A stretch of DNA of 64,000 nt, from assembly GCF_014287875.1 (NCBI RefSeq), contig NZ_JACOPN010000001.1:310001-374000 (forward strand), in the 5' to 3' direction. Position 1 is the stretch's first letter; the number at the start of each line of letters is the position of its first letter. Source of the DNA: Flintibacter faecis (lineage in GTDB: Bacteria; Bacillota; Clostridia; Oscillospirales; Oscillospiraceae). Position numbers and translations under genes: made by a program. Below, in pieces: positions 19,175-25,952 of this stretch. The notes beneath the pieces were generated by a model, which did no database searches, was not told where the DNA came from, and was given only the letters and a program-made list of their open reading frames with translations.

Positions 19175-19224
19175 GTCAAACGGCTCAGAGTATTGTGGTG
19201 TCACAATGCTTTGAGCCGTTTGAC
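19175..19224. repeat. Long near-perfect inverted repeat
   Basis: GTCAAACGGCTCA (19175-19187) pairs with TGAGCCGTTTGAC (19212-19224), and an inner ATTGTG/CACAAT extends the stem. There is no T run. The stretch 19062-19396 otherwise holds no gene that I can support. Confidence 0.6.
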
Positions 19225-19336
19225 ATATCCGGCACTTTAGTACACAGCTTTTCTCACTGAGAATTCAGTTCCGTTAAGACTATCAGATGATATCTGTTTC
19301 CAAATTGTGCCGACAGTTTATTTATAAATCAAAAAA

Positions 19337-19365
19337 TAAGGTCAAAAGAAAAAAGGTGCTATACT
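19337..19365 (+). promoter_or_regulatory. Island promoter 1 (Sel1 gene)
   Basis: TAAGGTC, 12 bp, GTGCTATACTG, giving a -10 TATACT (19360-19365) 17 bp from a non-consensus TAAGGT. The same arrangement recurs at 20151-20180 before the AAA+ gene, suggesting shared control by an activator. Confidence 0.6.
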
Positions 19366-19396
19366 GTGCGAAAACACCTGATAGGAGGAAATCTGT

Positions 19397-20092
19397 ATGG
19401 AAATCACTCTTGATTCGAGATTTGTGCAATATTTGGAGCTGCGAAATCGGGCGCTCAAAAAACGGGAACCCACAGCATTGTATCAACTGGCTCAGGTTTA
19501 TTCACACATGAACGGTAAGGAAGCGAAGCGGAAGGCCTATGAGCTGTACAAAATCTCGGCCGCATTCGGATATGCAGAAGCACAGTTCATGATGGGAGTG
19601 TGCTGCGAAAACGGCACAGGAATCAGACGGAGCGAACAAATGGCGATTATGTGGTATCTGCGCGCGGAAATCAGCGCTGCCAGCGACATCGCTGATCACT
19701 CAGAGTTTGTAGAGAAAACGGAACAGGAGCGGCTTCGCCTATATCGTGAGGATCCCTACTTTGCGGCAGAAATGGATGATGCCGCATATGCTCAGCTTGA
19801 TTTACAGGAAGATGCAGCCATAGATGAAATTGCCTTTGCCGCAGAAGCTGGCGATCCGGCAGCACAGGACTGTTTAGGCCACAGCTATGCTCTTGGCTGC
19901 AACGGCCTTGAAGAAGATCATAAAGCGGCTGAGTACTGGCACCGCAAATCTGCCCAGCAGGGTTGGCTGGCCGGTATGCACCATCTGGCCCAGTTTTATA
20001 AACGAGCGGAGCGGTATCGTGAAGCTGCGGAGTGGTATCGAAAATTCGCAGAACTTCGTATCAAACAGCGCAAGACAGAACTGGGCTGGTAA
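19397..20092 (+). CDS. Sel1-repeat protein
   Basis: A 231-residue cytoplasmic helical-repeat protein. Sel1/TPR-like units are visible as A-E-A-Q-F-M-M-G-V-C-C-E-N-G-T-G-I (about residues 56-72) and, in the C-terminal half, GDPAAQDCLGHSYALGCNGLEEDHKAAEYWHRKSAQQGWLAGM; the middle (about 90-145) is acidic and less regular. Such repeats usually act as protein-binding scaffolds or adaptors. It has its own promoter of the same type as the following AAA+ protease gene, so it may present substrates to that protease; this is inference. The GGAGG site lies at the right distance from the ATG. Confidence 0.75.
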   Translation: MEITLDSRFVQYLELRNRALKKREPTALYQLAQVYSHMNGKEAKRKAYELYKISAAFGYAEAQFMMGVCCENGTGIRRSEQMAIMWYLRAEISAASDIADHSEFVEKTEQERLRLYREDPYFAAEMDDAAYAQLDLQEDAAIDEIAFAAEAGDPAAQDCLGHSYALGCNGLEEDHKAAEYWHRKSAQQGWLAGMHHLAQFYKRAERYREAAEWYRKFAELRIKQRKTELGW

Positions 20093-20150
20093 TGCAGAAA
20101 GGCAGGATGGAGCTTGAAGAATGCACTGGTTTTTAAATTATATCAAAAAC

Positions 20151-20179
20151 TAAGGTCTTAATTATAAGGGTGCTATACT
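20151..20179 (+). promoter_or_regulatory. Island promoter 2 (AAA+ protease gene)
   Basis: TAAGGTC, 12 bp, GTGCTATACTG, identical in layout to 19337-19366; -10 TATACT at 20174-20179. Confidence 0.6.
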
Positions 20180-20208
20180 GACGACAAAAAAGAAAAGGAG
20201 TTGCACAT

Positions 20209-21606
20209 ATGAACGCATTTGACAAGGTGATCGGATACAAATCCATCAGACGGGAACTGCTGCAGGTCTGTGATATGATCCGCAACCGCGCAATATATGA
20301 GGAAATGGGTGCCCGCTTGCCTCATGGATTGCTGCTGTATGGCGATCCGGGCTTGGGAAAAACGCTTCTGGCAAAATGCTTTACGGAAGAAAGCGGATTG
20401 AACACCATAACGGTGCGGCGGGATCAGGGCGGAGATGCCTTTGTCAACAGCATTACACAGGCATTTGCCAAAGCAAAGGCCGAGGCGCCGGCCATACTCT
20501 TTCTTGATGATATGGATAAATTTGCCAACGAAGATGATTCCCGCTGTGACGCACCGGAATATGTAGCAGTACAGGCAGGGATCGATGATGTAAAAGAAAC
20601 CGAGGTCTTTGTCATCGCCACGGCAAATGAGATTCGCAAGCTGCCGGACTCCCTGCTCCGCTCCGGCCGGTTTGACCGAAAGATTGGAGTTTACGCGCCG
20701 TCGGCTGCCGACGCTGAAGCAATCATTGCCCACTACCTGACAGAGAAACGTATTTCCGATGACATTAACATGAAAGACCTGACCATGATGATGAGCTATC
20801 ATTCCTGCGCCGAGCTGGAAACGATTCTGAATGAAGCAGCTGTCCGTGCAGCCTTTGCGCGCAAAGAGAGCATCGGCATGGAGGATATCACGAGCACCGT
20901 GCTGAAGCAGCAATATGGCGCGCAGGAGGAGATCTCTCATGTTGCTAACGAAATTCTGGAAAAGGTAGCTCTTCATGAGGCCGGACATCTGGTGGTAAGC
21001 GAAATTCTGTGCCCCGGCAGCGTTGGGTTTGCGTCGCTGCTTCCCTCCAGGGAAAATCGTTGCGGCGGCTTTGTCCATAATTGCAAGGTACTTCCCGATT
21101 CCTATGAAGCGATCATCGGGCTGGGCGGCAAAGCCGCCGTAGAGATGCGATATGCAGGACAGATTGCCGACGGATGCGCCAGTGACATTAAGCGCGTAGT
21201 CAACCGCATTCGCGAGGCAACTGCCAAAGAGGGAACACTTGGTTTTTCGCTACTGGATGTTGAAAGCGGTTCCTCTGCCGGTATGTCCGAGAGTCTGAAT
21301 GCCCGCAGCGAAGCAGCGGTGCAGATGGAACTGGAGCGGTGCTACAACAAAGCCAAAAACATTCTCTCAGCGAATCAAGCGTTTTTTGAGAAAATCACCG
21401 AGGCGTTTCTTGAGAAGAAAACGCTGCTTTATTCTGATATCCAAAGCATTCACGGTGCCTTCGCAAAAGAAAAATCCGCGCCGGGAGACGAGGCAGCTTC
21501 GGGGTATGACAGCTCCGAAGAACCTTCAGAAGATGAGAAAGTGGATGAGCTCAAGCAGCGTATCCTGCGCAGGCTGGAGGAGCACAGAAGAAATCAATAC
21601 TGTTGA
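20209..21606 (+). CDS. Soluble FtsH-like AAA+ ATPase with M41 metalloprotease domain
   Basis: A 465-residue protein with the FtsH core but no membrane segment. AAA+ module about 1-230: Walker A GDPGLGKT (45-52), Walker B LFLDDMD (about 97-103, second acidic residue Asp instead of the usual Glu), sensor-1 region VIATANE, arginine finger SLLRSGRFDRK. M41 peptidase about 245-425: zinc motif HEAGH (256-260) and a third ligand in ADGCASDIKR (Asp about 327). Thus ATPase and protease residues are all present. The acidic C-terminal tail is likely flexible. Housekeeping FtsH is separately present at 61.6 kb, so this one has a specialised role. Preceded by promoter 2. Confidence 0.85.
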   Translation: MNAFDKVIGYKSIRRELLQVCDMIRNRAIYEEMGARLPHGLLLYGDPGLGKTLLAKCFTEESGLNTITVRRDQGGDAFVNSITQAFAKAKAEAPAILFLDDMDKFANEDDSRCDAPEYVAVQAGIDDVKETEVFVIATANEIRKLPDSLLRSGRFDRKIGVYAPSAADAEAIIAHYLTEKRISDDINMKDLTMMMSYHSCAELETILNEAAVRAAFARKESIGMEDITSTVLKQQYGAQEEISHVANEILEKVALHEAGHLVVSEILCPGSVGFASLLPSRENRCGGFVHNCKVLPDSYEAIIGLGGKAAVEMRYAGQIADGCASDIKRVVNRIREATAKEGTLGFSLLDVESGSSAGMSESLNARSEAAVQMELERCYNKAKNILSANQAFFEKITEAFLEKKTLLYSDIQSIHGAFAKEKSAPGDEAASGYDSSEEPSEDEKVDELKQRILRRLEEHRRNQYC

Positions 21607-21620
21607 TGGACCTGCTACAC

Positions 21621-21659
21621 TTGTTATTATTCACCTTTTTTGATATGATCGTCATATCA
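21621..21659 (+). promoter_or_regulatory. Island promoter 3 with palindromic operator
   Basis: TTGTTA (21621-21626), 17 bp, TATGAT (21644-21649), within and just after the end of the AAA+ gene. The perfect palindrome TGATATGA-TCG-TCATATCA (21641-21659) covers the -10, as expected for a repressor site. Confidence 0.6.
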
Positions 21660-21683
21660 AATCAAGATTTTGGAGAAAATGAA

Positions 21684-22463
21684 GTGGAATATTTCGGAAA
21701 ATTGAAGCGCAAAATTGCCGAACTGGTAGACCGCCAGGGAGAAATCCGAGATGAACTTTTGCAAGATATTAATGCAATGATTTTGACACAATATGTTATT
21801 CAAGTGAAAGATATCGTCATTGAACCACTCCGTGTCGAAGCGTATCTATATGTGGACGGCAGATTTGAAGACAAATTCATTCACCGTCCAAACAAAAAAG
21901 CTCCTTATGGTGCCTGCCAACGGAATCGATTTGGTCAATTATATGTTCATCCCGGTTATAGTGGCGTAGATATCGTATTGTCACTTGAAGAGACCTATGC
22001 GTATTCATGCTTAATCAAAAACTCGCGCATTTCAGTAGGCGGCAAGGTCGTAGAACCTTTCGCCAAACAGTATGGGGTTGCAATATTTCTCAAAAAAATT
22101 GGATTTCAGATTGGTGATAATCAAGTAGTCTTGAAAAAGAGAGAGTATCCAAGGGAAGATATTGTGTTCAATACCGTAAGAAAAGGGCTTTTATCTATTA
22201 AGGAAAGGCCTGATTTTAGTAAGGCGGAGCAGAATCAATTCAATGCGAGACCGATTGCTTCTTTAATTGAGCTAAAGGAACATACATCTTCACAGTTTAA
22301 TTTTGAAACAGGTTACGGTGGCGACTGGATTGTTATTCAATATCTTAAGAAAGCGAAGGAAGAAAATCCCAATATTACTACAAACCAGTTGAACCAACTC
22401 CGCAAAGAGTTGTATCCAAATGGGAGCAAGAATTTGCTGGAGAAAGAATTTGGGAAAATATAA
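21684..22463 (+). CDS. Island protein of unknown function
   Basis: A 259-residue protein from a GTG start with a TTTTGGAG site; the open frame extends back to ATGs at 21603 and 21645, but these lie upstream of or within promoter 3. A charged coiled helix (about 1-40) precedes a beta-rich core with FIHRPNKKAPYGACQRNRFGQLYVHPGYSGVDIVL. This HR..YG......YVHPGYSGVDI pattern recalls proteins with a 3-methyladenine glycosylase-like fold, but the likeness is weak and untested. The C-terminal half is basic with Asn/Gln-rich stretches. Its TAA overlaps the next ATG (TAATG), so the deiminase is translationally coupled. Confidence 0.55.
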   Translation: MEYFGKLKRKIAELVDRQGEIRDELLQDINAMILTQYVIQVKDIVIEPLRVEAYLYVDGRFEDKFIHRPNKKAPYGACQRNRFGQLYVHPGYSGVDIVLSLEETYAYSCLIKNSRISVGGKVVEPFAKQYGVAIFLKKIGFQIGDNQVVLKKREYPREDIVFNTVRKGLLSIKERPDFSKAEQNQFNARPIASLIELKEHTSSQFNFETGYGGDWIVIQYLKKAKEENPNITTNQLNQLRKELYPNGSKNLLEKEFGKI

Positions 22464-23266
22464 TGATTTTACTGCCATCAAGCATTTTTGATAGCCATAT
22501 CTTTCGCCATTCTGCCGCCAACCTCACCGCAGCGCTTGAAGCCCACAATATTCTCTATCGTTTTCTCTCCAATACCAAGGACATCTGGCTGCGGGATTTT
22601 ATGCCGGTGCGGACAGGCTCCGGACGATTGGTTTCTTTCCGCTATGAGCCGTCCTACCTAAACGGCTTTCCCTCACTGCGAACCGATTTCCGCCAAGAGA
22701 TTGCACCGCAACTCCATCTGCCGGTCACATACTCCGACATTAACCTGGATGGTGGAAATATGGTGTATTCGCCCTCGCACCAAAAGGTGATCGTGAGCGA
22801 CCGTGTTTTTGCAGAGAATCCGGTATCCCCACCCGCAGCGTTGGTGCGGGAACTGGAAAATTGGTTGGAGGCGGAAATTATTATCATCCCGTCCCTAAGA
22901 AGTGATATGACCGGCCATGCCGACGGTATGGTGCGGTTTGCGGATGAATATACCGCCATTGGCAACGATGTGCCGTCCACGAACGGTTTGGAGCAGCGCA
23001 TCAAACACATTCTCCGCAACCATGGCATTGATGTCATGGACTTTCCTTATCAAGATGGTCAAGGCATCAGTGCGGTGGGCTGCTACTTAAATTTTCTCGA
23101 AACAGAAAACTGCATTTTTCTGCCGGTGTTTGGCTTGGATATGGACAAAACAGCGGTTAGAACAGCCCAACAGATTTTCAGCAAAGAAATTGTACCGGTT
23201 CAGATTTATGAAATTGCCAAACAAGGTGGGTGCCTGAATTGCATCAGTTGGGAGCTGAACGAATGA
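22463..23266 (+). CDS. Agmatine/peptidylarginine deiminase-family protein
   Basis: A 267-residue guanidine-modifying enzyme (PF04371-like). Family motifs are in order: DIWLRDFMPV (about 33-42), LDGGNMVYS, TGHADGMVRF with the catalytic His and Asp, DFPYQDGQG, and a final GGCLNCISW with the nucleophile Cys. Such enzymes remove the imino group from agmatine or arginine to give a carbamoyl product and ammonia. At 267 residues it is shorter than the usual 340-370, lacking an N-terminal stretch. Substrate is unknown; linked by overlapping codons to the unknown protein before and the CPCC protein after, which suggests a joint function rather than polyamine metabolism. Confidence 0.8.
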   Translation: MILLPSSIFDSHIFRHSAANLTAALEAHNILYRFLSNTKDIWLRDFMPVRTGSGRLVSFRYEPSYLNGFPSLRTDFRQEIAPQLHLPVTYSDINLDGGNMVYSPSHQKVIVSDRVFAENPVSPPAALVRELENWLEAEIIIIPSLRSDMTGHADGMVRFADEYTAIGNDVPSTNGLEQRIKHILRNHGIDVMDFPYQDGQGISAVGCYLNFLETENCIFLPVFGLDMDKTAVRTAQQIFSKEIVPVQIYEIAKQGGCLNCISWELNE

Positions 23267-23598
23267 ACCAGTCTTTTCATTTACACAATACACCGGAGGT
23301 TCGTTCTGGAATGCATCGCATCGTTGACTGCCCTGTATGTGGAATGAAAACCCTGGATTTTTATTGGATTTGTGAACACTGCGGATGGGAATACAACGGC
23401 ACAACAGAGGATGAAGAGGAATCGGATGCCAATGGCATGACGCTGACAGAATATGCCAAAGGTTGCGATGCACTTGCAGAGCTACAGGAGAGGCATCCAG
23501 AAGAAAATCAACCGAATCTATGGAAATTCCTTTCCCAGGGTAACGCCCCATGTTCTGCGCCACACCTTCTGTACGAATATGTAGCAAGGGGGCATTGA
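23263..23598 (+). CDS. CPCC-family cysteine-rich zinc-ribbon protein
   Basis: A 111-residue protein; CPVCGMKTL and CEHCGWEYNG form a four-Cys zinc site followed by the DANGMTLTEYAKG segment, as in the cysteine-rich CPCC family often found in polymorphic-toxin and immunity loci. Start overlaps the deiminase stop (ATGA). The last 20 or so residues read out of frame through integrase coding sequence, so the natural C-terminus was probably replaced when the integrase was truncated. An upstream open frame to 23230 has no ribosome site. Confidence 0.7.
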   Translation: MNQSFHLHNTPEVRSGMHRIVDCPVCGMKTLDFYWICEHCGWEYNGTTEDEEESDANGMTLTEYAKGCDALAELQERHPEENQPNLWKFLSQGNAPCSAPHLLYEYVARGH

Positions 23599-23719
23599 TG
23601 TGAAAAGTCTGCAATATCTCATGGGACACTCCAATGTCAGCGTGACGCTGGATGTTTACACCCACAGCAGCTTTTATTCTGTCGAGAGAGCCTTTGAACA
23701 GATCGCCAGCAGCCTGTAA
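23540..23719 (+). pseudogene. C-terminal remnant of a tyrosine integrase
   Basis: A frame different from the CPCC gene reads VTPHVLRHTFCTNM, an in-frame TAG at 23582-23584, then GIDVKSLQYLMGHSNVSVTLDVYTH and a short tail. This contains the HxxR, the second catalytic His (GHSN) and the nucleophile Tyr of phage/ICE integrases. The N-terminal three quarters is missing, so it is not functional. It overlaps the 3' end of the CPCC gene, marking the rearrangement junction at about 23520-23540. Confidence 0.88.
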
Positions 23720-23744
23720 TTTTCATTGTACGAAGTTGGTTGGC

Positions 23745-23764
23745 TTACGCCACAACTTACGCCA
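23745..23764 (+). repeat. Right arm-type direct repeats
   Basis: TTACGCCA occurs twice (23745-23752 and 23757-23764), again followed by ATTC as in the left pair. Lies between the integrase stump and the right attachment repeat. Confidence 0.5.
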
Positions 23765-23916
23765 ATTCCCTGTCAAGTGGCGTAGATTTGCGTAGAAATG
23801 TGTGAATTTCGTCAAAATCAAGGAAGCCGCAAAAAGCGGTTCAAAGCCTTGATAACTCTACGAAAATCTACATTTTCCGTTATATGCGTTTTGCTTCAAA
23901 AAGTTGCGGTTTTGAA

Positions 23917-23933
23917 GGGCGGCATGTACTAAG
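23917..23933 (+). repeat. Right attachment-site repeat (attR)
   Basis: GGGCGGCATGTACTAAG, identical to 18910-18926 at the groEL stop; no homology on either side beyond 17 bp. Confidence 0.8.
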
Positions 23934-23956
23934 CTGCGGCAAAAAACAACCGTTTC

Positions 23957-23995
23957 AAACCGGCACCCGCCCAAAAAGCGGGTTCCGGTTTTTAT
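23957..23995 (+). terminator. Probable original groEL terminator
   Basis: ACCGGcACCCGC pairs with GCGGGTtCCGGT and is followed by TTTTT. It lies 24 bp after the right attachment repeat, the position expected for the terminator of an uninterrupted groEL. Confidence 0.75.
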
Positions 23996-24049
23996 CTGAT
24001 CCCCAACACGGAAACCGGCAAAGGCATCCGTAATTGGTCCAAAAAACAT

Positions 24050-24138
24050 TTGAAATCTCCATCCACCCCTGCTATAATAAGCATACAGCGTGTGGCGTTT
24101 CTGCGTAAATCCAGTTGCAGAACCGCCACACGCCTTTT
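24050..24138 (+). promoter_or_regulatory. Consensus promoter directly followed by a terminator hairpin
   Basis: TTGAAA (24050-24055), 17 bp, TATAAT (24073-24078), start near 24085. The transcript would begin almost at once with a stem GCGTGTGGCGTTTCTGC (24088-24104) / GCAGAACCGCCACACGC (24117-24133) and a T run, giving an RNA of about 50 nt unless read through. Confidence 0.7.
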
Positions 24139-24199
24139 TGATGGAATCGGGTGAGAAATGGCAAGATGAAGGAAAACTTCATAGACAAATCGTGTAGCA

Positions 24200-24238
24200 G
24201 AAATGCGTAAGTCCGGGTTTGGCGGACTTACGCATTTC
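24200..24238 (+). terminator. Second hairpin before the MATE fragment
   Basis: GAAATGCGTAAGTCCG (24200-24215) pairs with CGGACTTACGCATTTC (24223-24238), then TTATTTTTT. It sits directly before the ribosome site of the MATE gene, so it could act as an attenuator. TGCGTAA(A/G)TCC is shared with the loop of the first hairpin. Confidence 0.65.
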
Positions 24239-24265
24239 TTATTTTTTGAGAGAAAGGTGATTTTT

Positions 24266-24559
24266 ATGGATACCGGAAATCAGTTTTTGGGGACGGAGCG
24301 TATAGGCAAGCTCATGGGGCAGTACGCCATCCCCTGCATCATCTCGCTGTTGGTGGGTGCGCTTTACAACATCGTAGATCAGATGTTCCGTGAGGTGGTG
24401 TTCGGCGTGGGCTTTGCTCTGCTGCTGCCGGTGTTCTTCGGCTTGGACGGCGTGCTGTATTCCATGCCGGTGTCGGATATTCTGACCTTTCTCATTTCGG
24501 CCATCATCATCGCAAAAACCCATCGGGAATTGAATGCGGAAGGGGTGCAGAACGCATGA
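24266..24559 (+). pseudogene. MATE-family efflux transporter, internally deleted
   Basis: A 97-residue frame. Residues 1-39 (TERIGKLMGQYAIPCIISLLVGALYNIVDQ) are the start of a MATE antiporter; the rest (VVFGVGFALLLPVFFGLDGVLYSMPVSDILTFLISAIIIAKTHREL) is its last two membrane segments. About 350 residues are missing in frame, so it cannot form a transporter. It may be a relic or a small stable membrane protein. Start chosen at the AGAAAGGTG site (24266) rather than the frame start at 24203, which lies in the hairpin. Confidence 0.85.
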
Positions 24560-24671
24560 AAAGCGCCCACCCCCCAACAAAGGAAAGCACCCCCGCCCAC
24601 AGGCCCCATCACAGGGGCGCTCCGGGCGGGGGTTTTGGAATTTAGGAAAAAAGTAAGAATACCGTCAAAAA

Positions 24672-25952
24672 TTACGCCAGGGCAAACATGGTGAAGGCGG
24701 GCCAATAGGTGACCAGCATCAGCACCACCAGCAGGGAGAAGATGAACCACAGCATGAACTTCATCATCTTGCCGATGGACACGCCGGAGATGGCGGAGGC
24801 CACGAACAGGTCGATGCCGTAAGGAGGCGTGCAGAAACCGATGGCCAGGTTCATGGTCAGCATGATGCCGAAGGTGACGGGGCTCATGCCCAGGGCCTCG
24901 ACCACAGGCAGCAGGATGGGGGCCAGGATGATGGTGGCGGGGATGTTGTCCACCAGGCAGCCGATGACCAGCAGGAAGATGTTGATGAGGATGAGCAGGA
25001 TGATCTTGTTGTCGGTGACGCCGATGAGGGCGGCAGCCAGGGTGCGGGGGATGCCGGTCAGGCTGAGGTAAGCGGCAAAGGCGGAGGACAGGCCCACCAT
25101 GAAGGTAGTGGAGCCGTTGATGACGATGGTGTCCCGCAGGGCCTTGTAAACGCCCTTGTTGTCCAGCTCCTTATACACGAAGCGGCCCACGATGTAGGAA
25201 TAGACCACGCTGATGACAGCGGCCTCGGTGGGGGTGAACTTGCCGGAGTAGATGCCGCCCAGGATGATGACGGGGGACAGCAGGGCCCAAATGGCATCCA
25301 CAAAGCTCTTGACCACGGCCTTGAAGCTGAACTTCTTGGTCTCGCCCTTAAAGCCATACTTCTTGGCCATGATGTAGCACACGATCATCAGGGCCACGCC
25401 CATGGCAAGGCCGGGGATGATGCCGGCCTTGAACAGATCGGTGATGGAGGTGCCGGTGGCCACGCCGTAGATGACGAAGGGGACGCTGGGGGGAATGATG
25501 ACGCCGATGGTACCGGCGGCAGCGCAGATGGAGGCGCTGAAGCCCTCGTCATAGCCCTTGTCCTTCATGGCGGGGATCATGAATGCACCCACGGCGGAGG
25601 TGGTGGCAATGGCGGAGCCGGAGATAGCAGCGAAGAACATGCAGGTGACGGTGGTGACCATGCTCAGACCGCCGGCGATGAAGCCCATGAACGTGTCGAA
25701 GAAGTTCAAGATACGCTTGGCGATGCCGCCGCCGCTCATCAGATTGCCGGCCAGCATGAAGAAGGGCACGGCCATCAGAGGGAAGGAATCAACGCCGGTG
25801 ATGGACTTCTGGGTGATCATCAGCAGGGGGATAGACCCGTCGCCGCAGACCAGAATGGTGAACAGGGTGGCGATGCCGATGGAATAGCCGATGGGCACCA
25901 TCAGGATCAGCAGAATGAAAAAGGTGAGAAACAGAACAGCTGCGCTTTGCAT
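24672..25952 (-). CDS. dctM: TRAP transporter large permease (DctM)
   Basis: A 426-residue integral membrane subunit with about 12 hydrophobic segments. It contains the DctM signature stretches PFFMLAGNLMSGGGIAKRI, ATTSAVGAFMIPAMKDKGYD and MNLAIGFCTPPYGIDLFV. It forms the Na+- or H+-driven channel of a tripartite transporter that takes up carboxylates such as C4-dicarboxylates or sugar acids. It directly abuts dctQ (ATG next to its stop). The downstream end is 110 bp from the MATE fragment. Substrate cannot be deduced from this subunit. Confidence 0.93.
   Translation of the reverse strand: MQSAAVLFLTFFILLILMVPIGYSIGIATLFTILVCGDGSIPLLMITQKSITGVDSFPLMAVPFFMLAGNLMSGGGIAKRILNFFDTFMGFIAGGLSMVTTVTCMFFAAISGSAIATTSAVGAFMIPAMKDKGYDEGFSASICAAAGTIGVIIPPSVPFVIYGVATGTSITDLFKAGIIPGLAMGVALMIVCYIMAKKYGFKGETKKFSFKAVVKSFVDAIWALLSPVIILGGIYSGKFTPTEAAVISVVYSYIVGRFVYKELDNKGVYKALRDTIVINGSTTFMVGLSSAFAAYLSLTGIPRTLAAALIGVTDNKIILLILINIFLLVIGCLVDNIPATIILAPILLPVVEALGMSPVTFGIMLTMNLAIGFCTPPYGIDLFVASAISGVSIGKMMKFMLWFIFSLLVVLMLVTYWPAFTMFALA

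Larger units (their letters stand above)
18927..23933. mobile_element. Integrated genomic island at the groEL 3' end
   Basis: About 5.0 kb of visibly lower-GC DNA lies between two identical 17-bp copies of the groEL 3' end. It contains five protein genes not expected beside groEL, plus the C-terminal stump of a tyrosine integrase at its right end, and each end carries paired TTAC(A/G)CCA repeats that resemble integrase arm sites. Behind the right repeat is a strong terminator that would naturally end groEL. Together this indicates insertion by site-specific recombination, followed by loss of most of the integrase, so the island is probably no longer mobile by itself. Confidence 0.8.

Noticed and set aside
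18927-23933. Prophage
   Set aside because: No capsid, terminase, portal or lysis genes; only an integrase stump and accessory genes.
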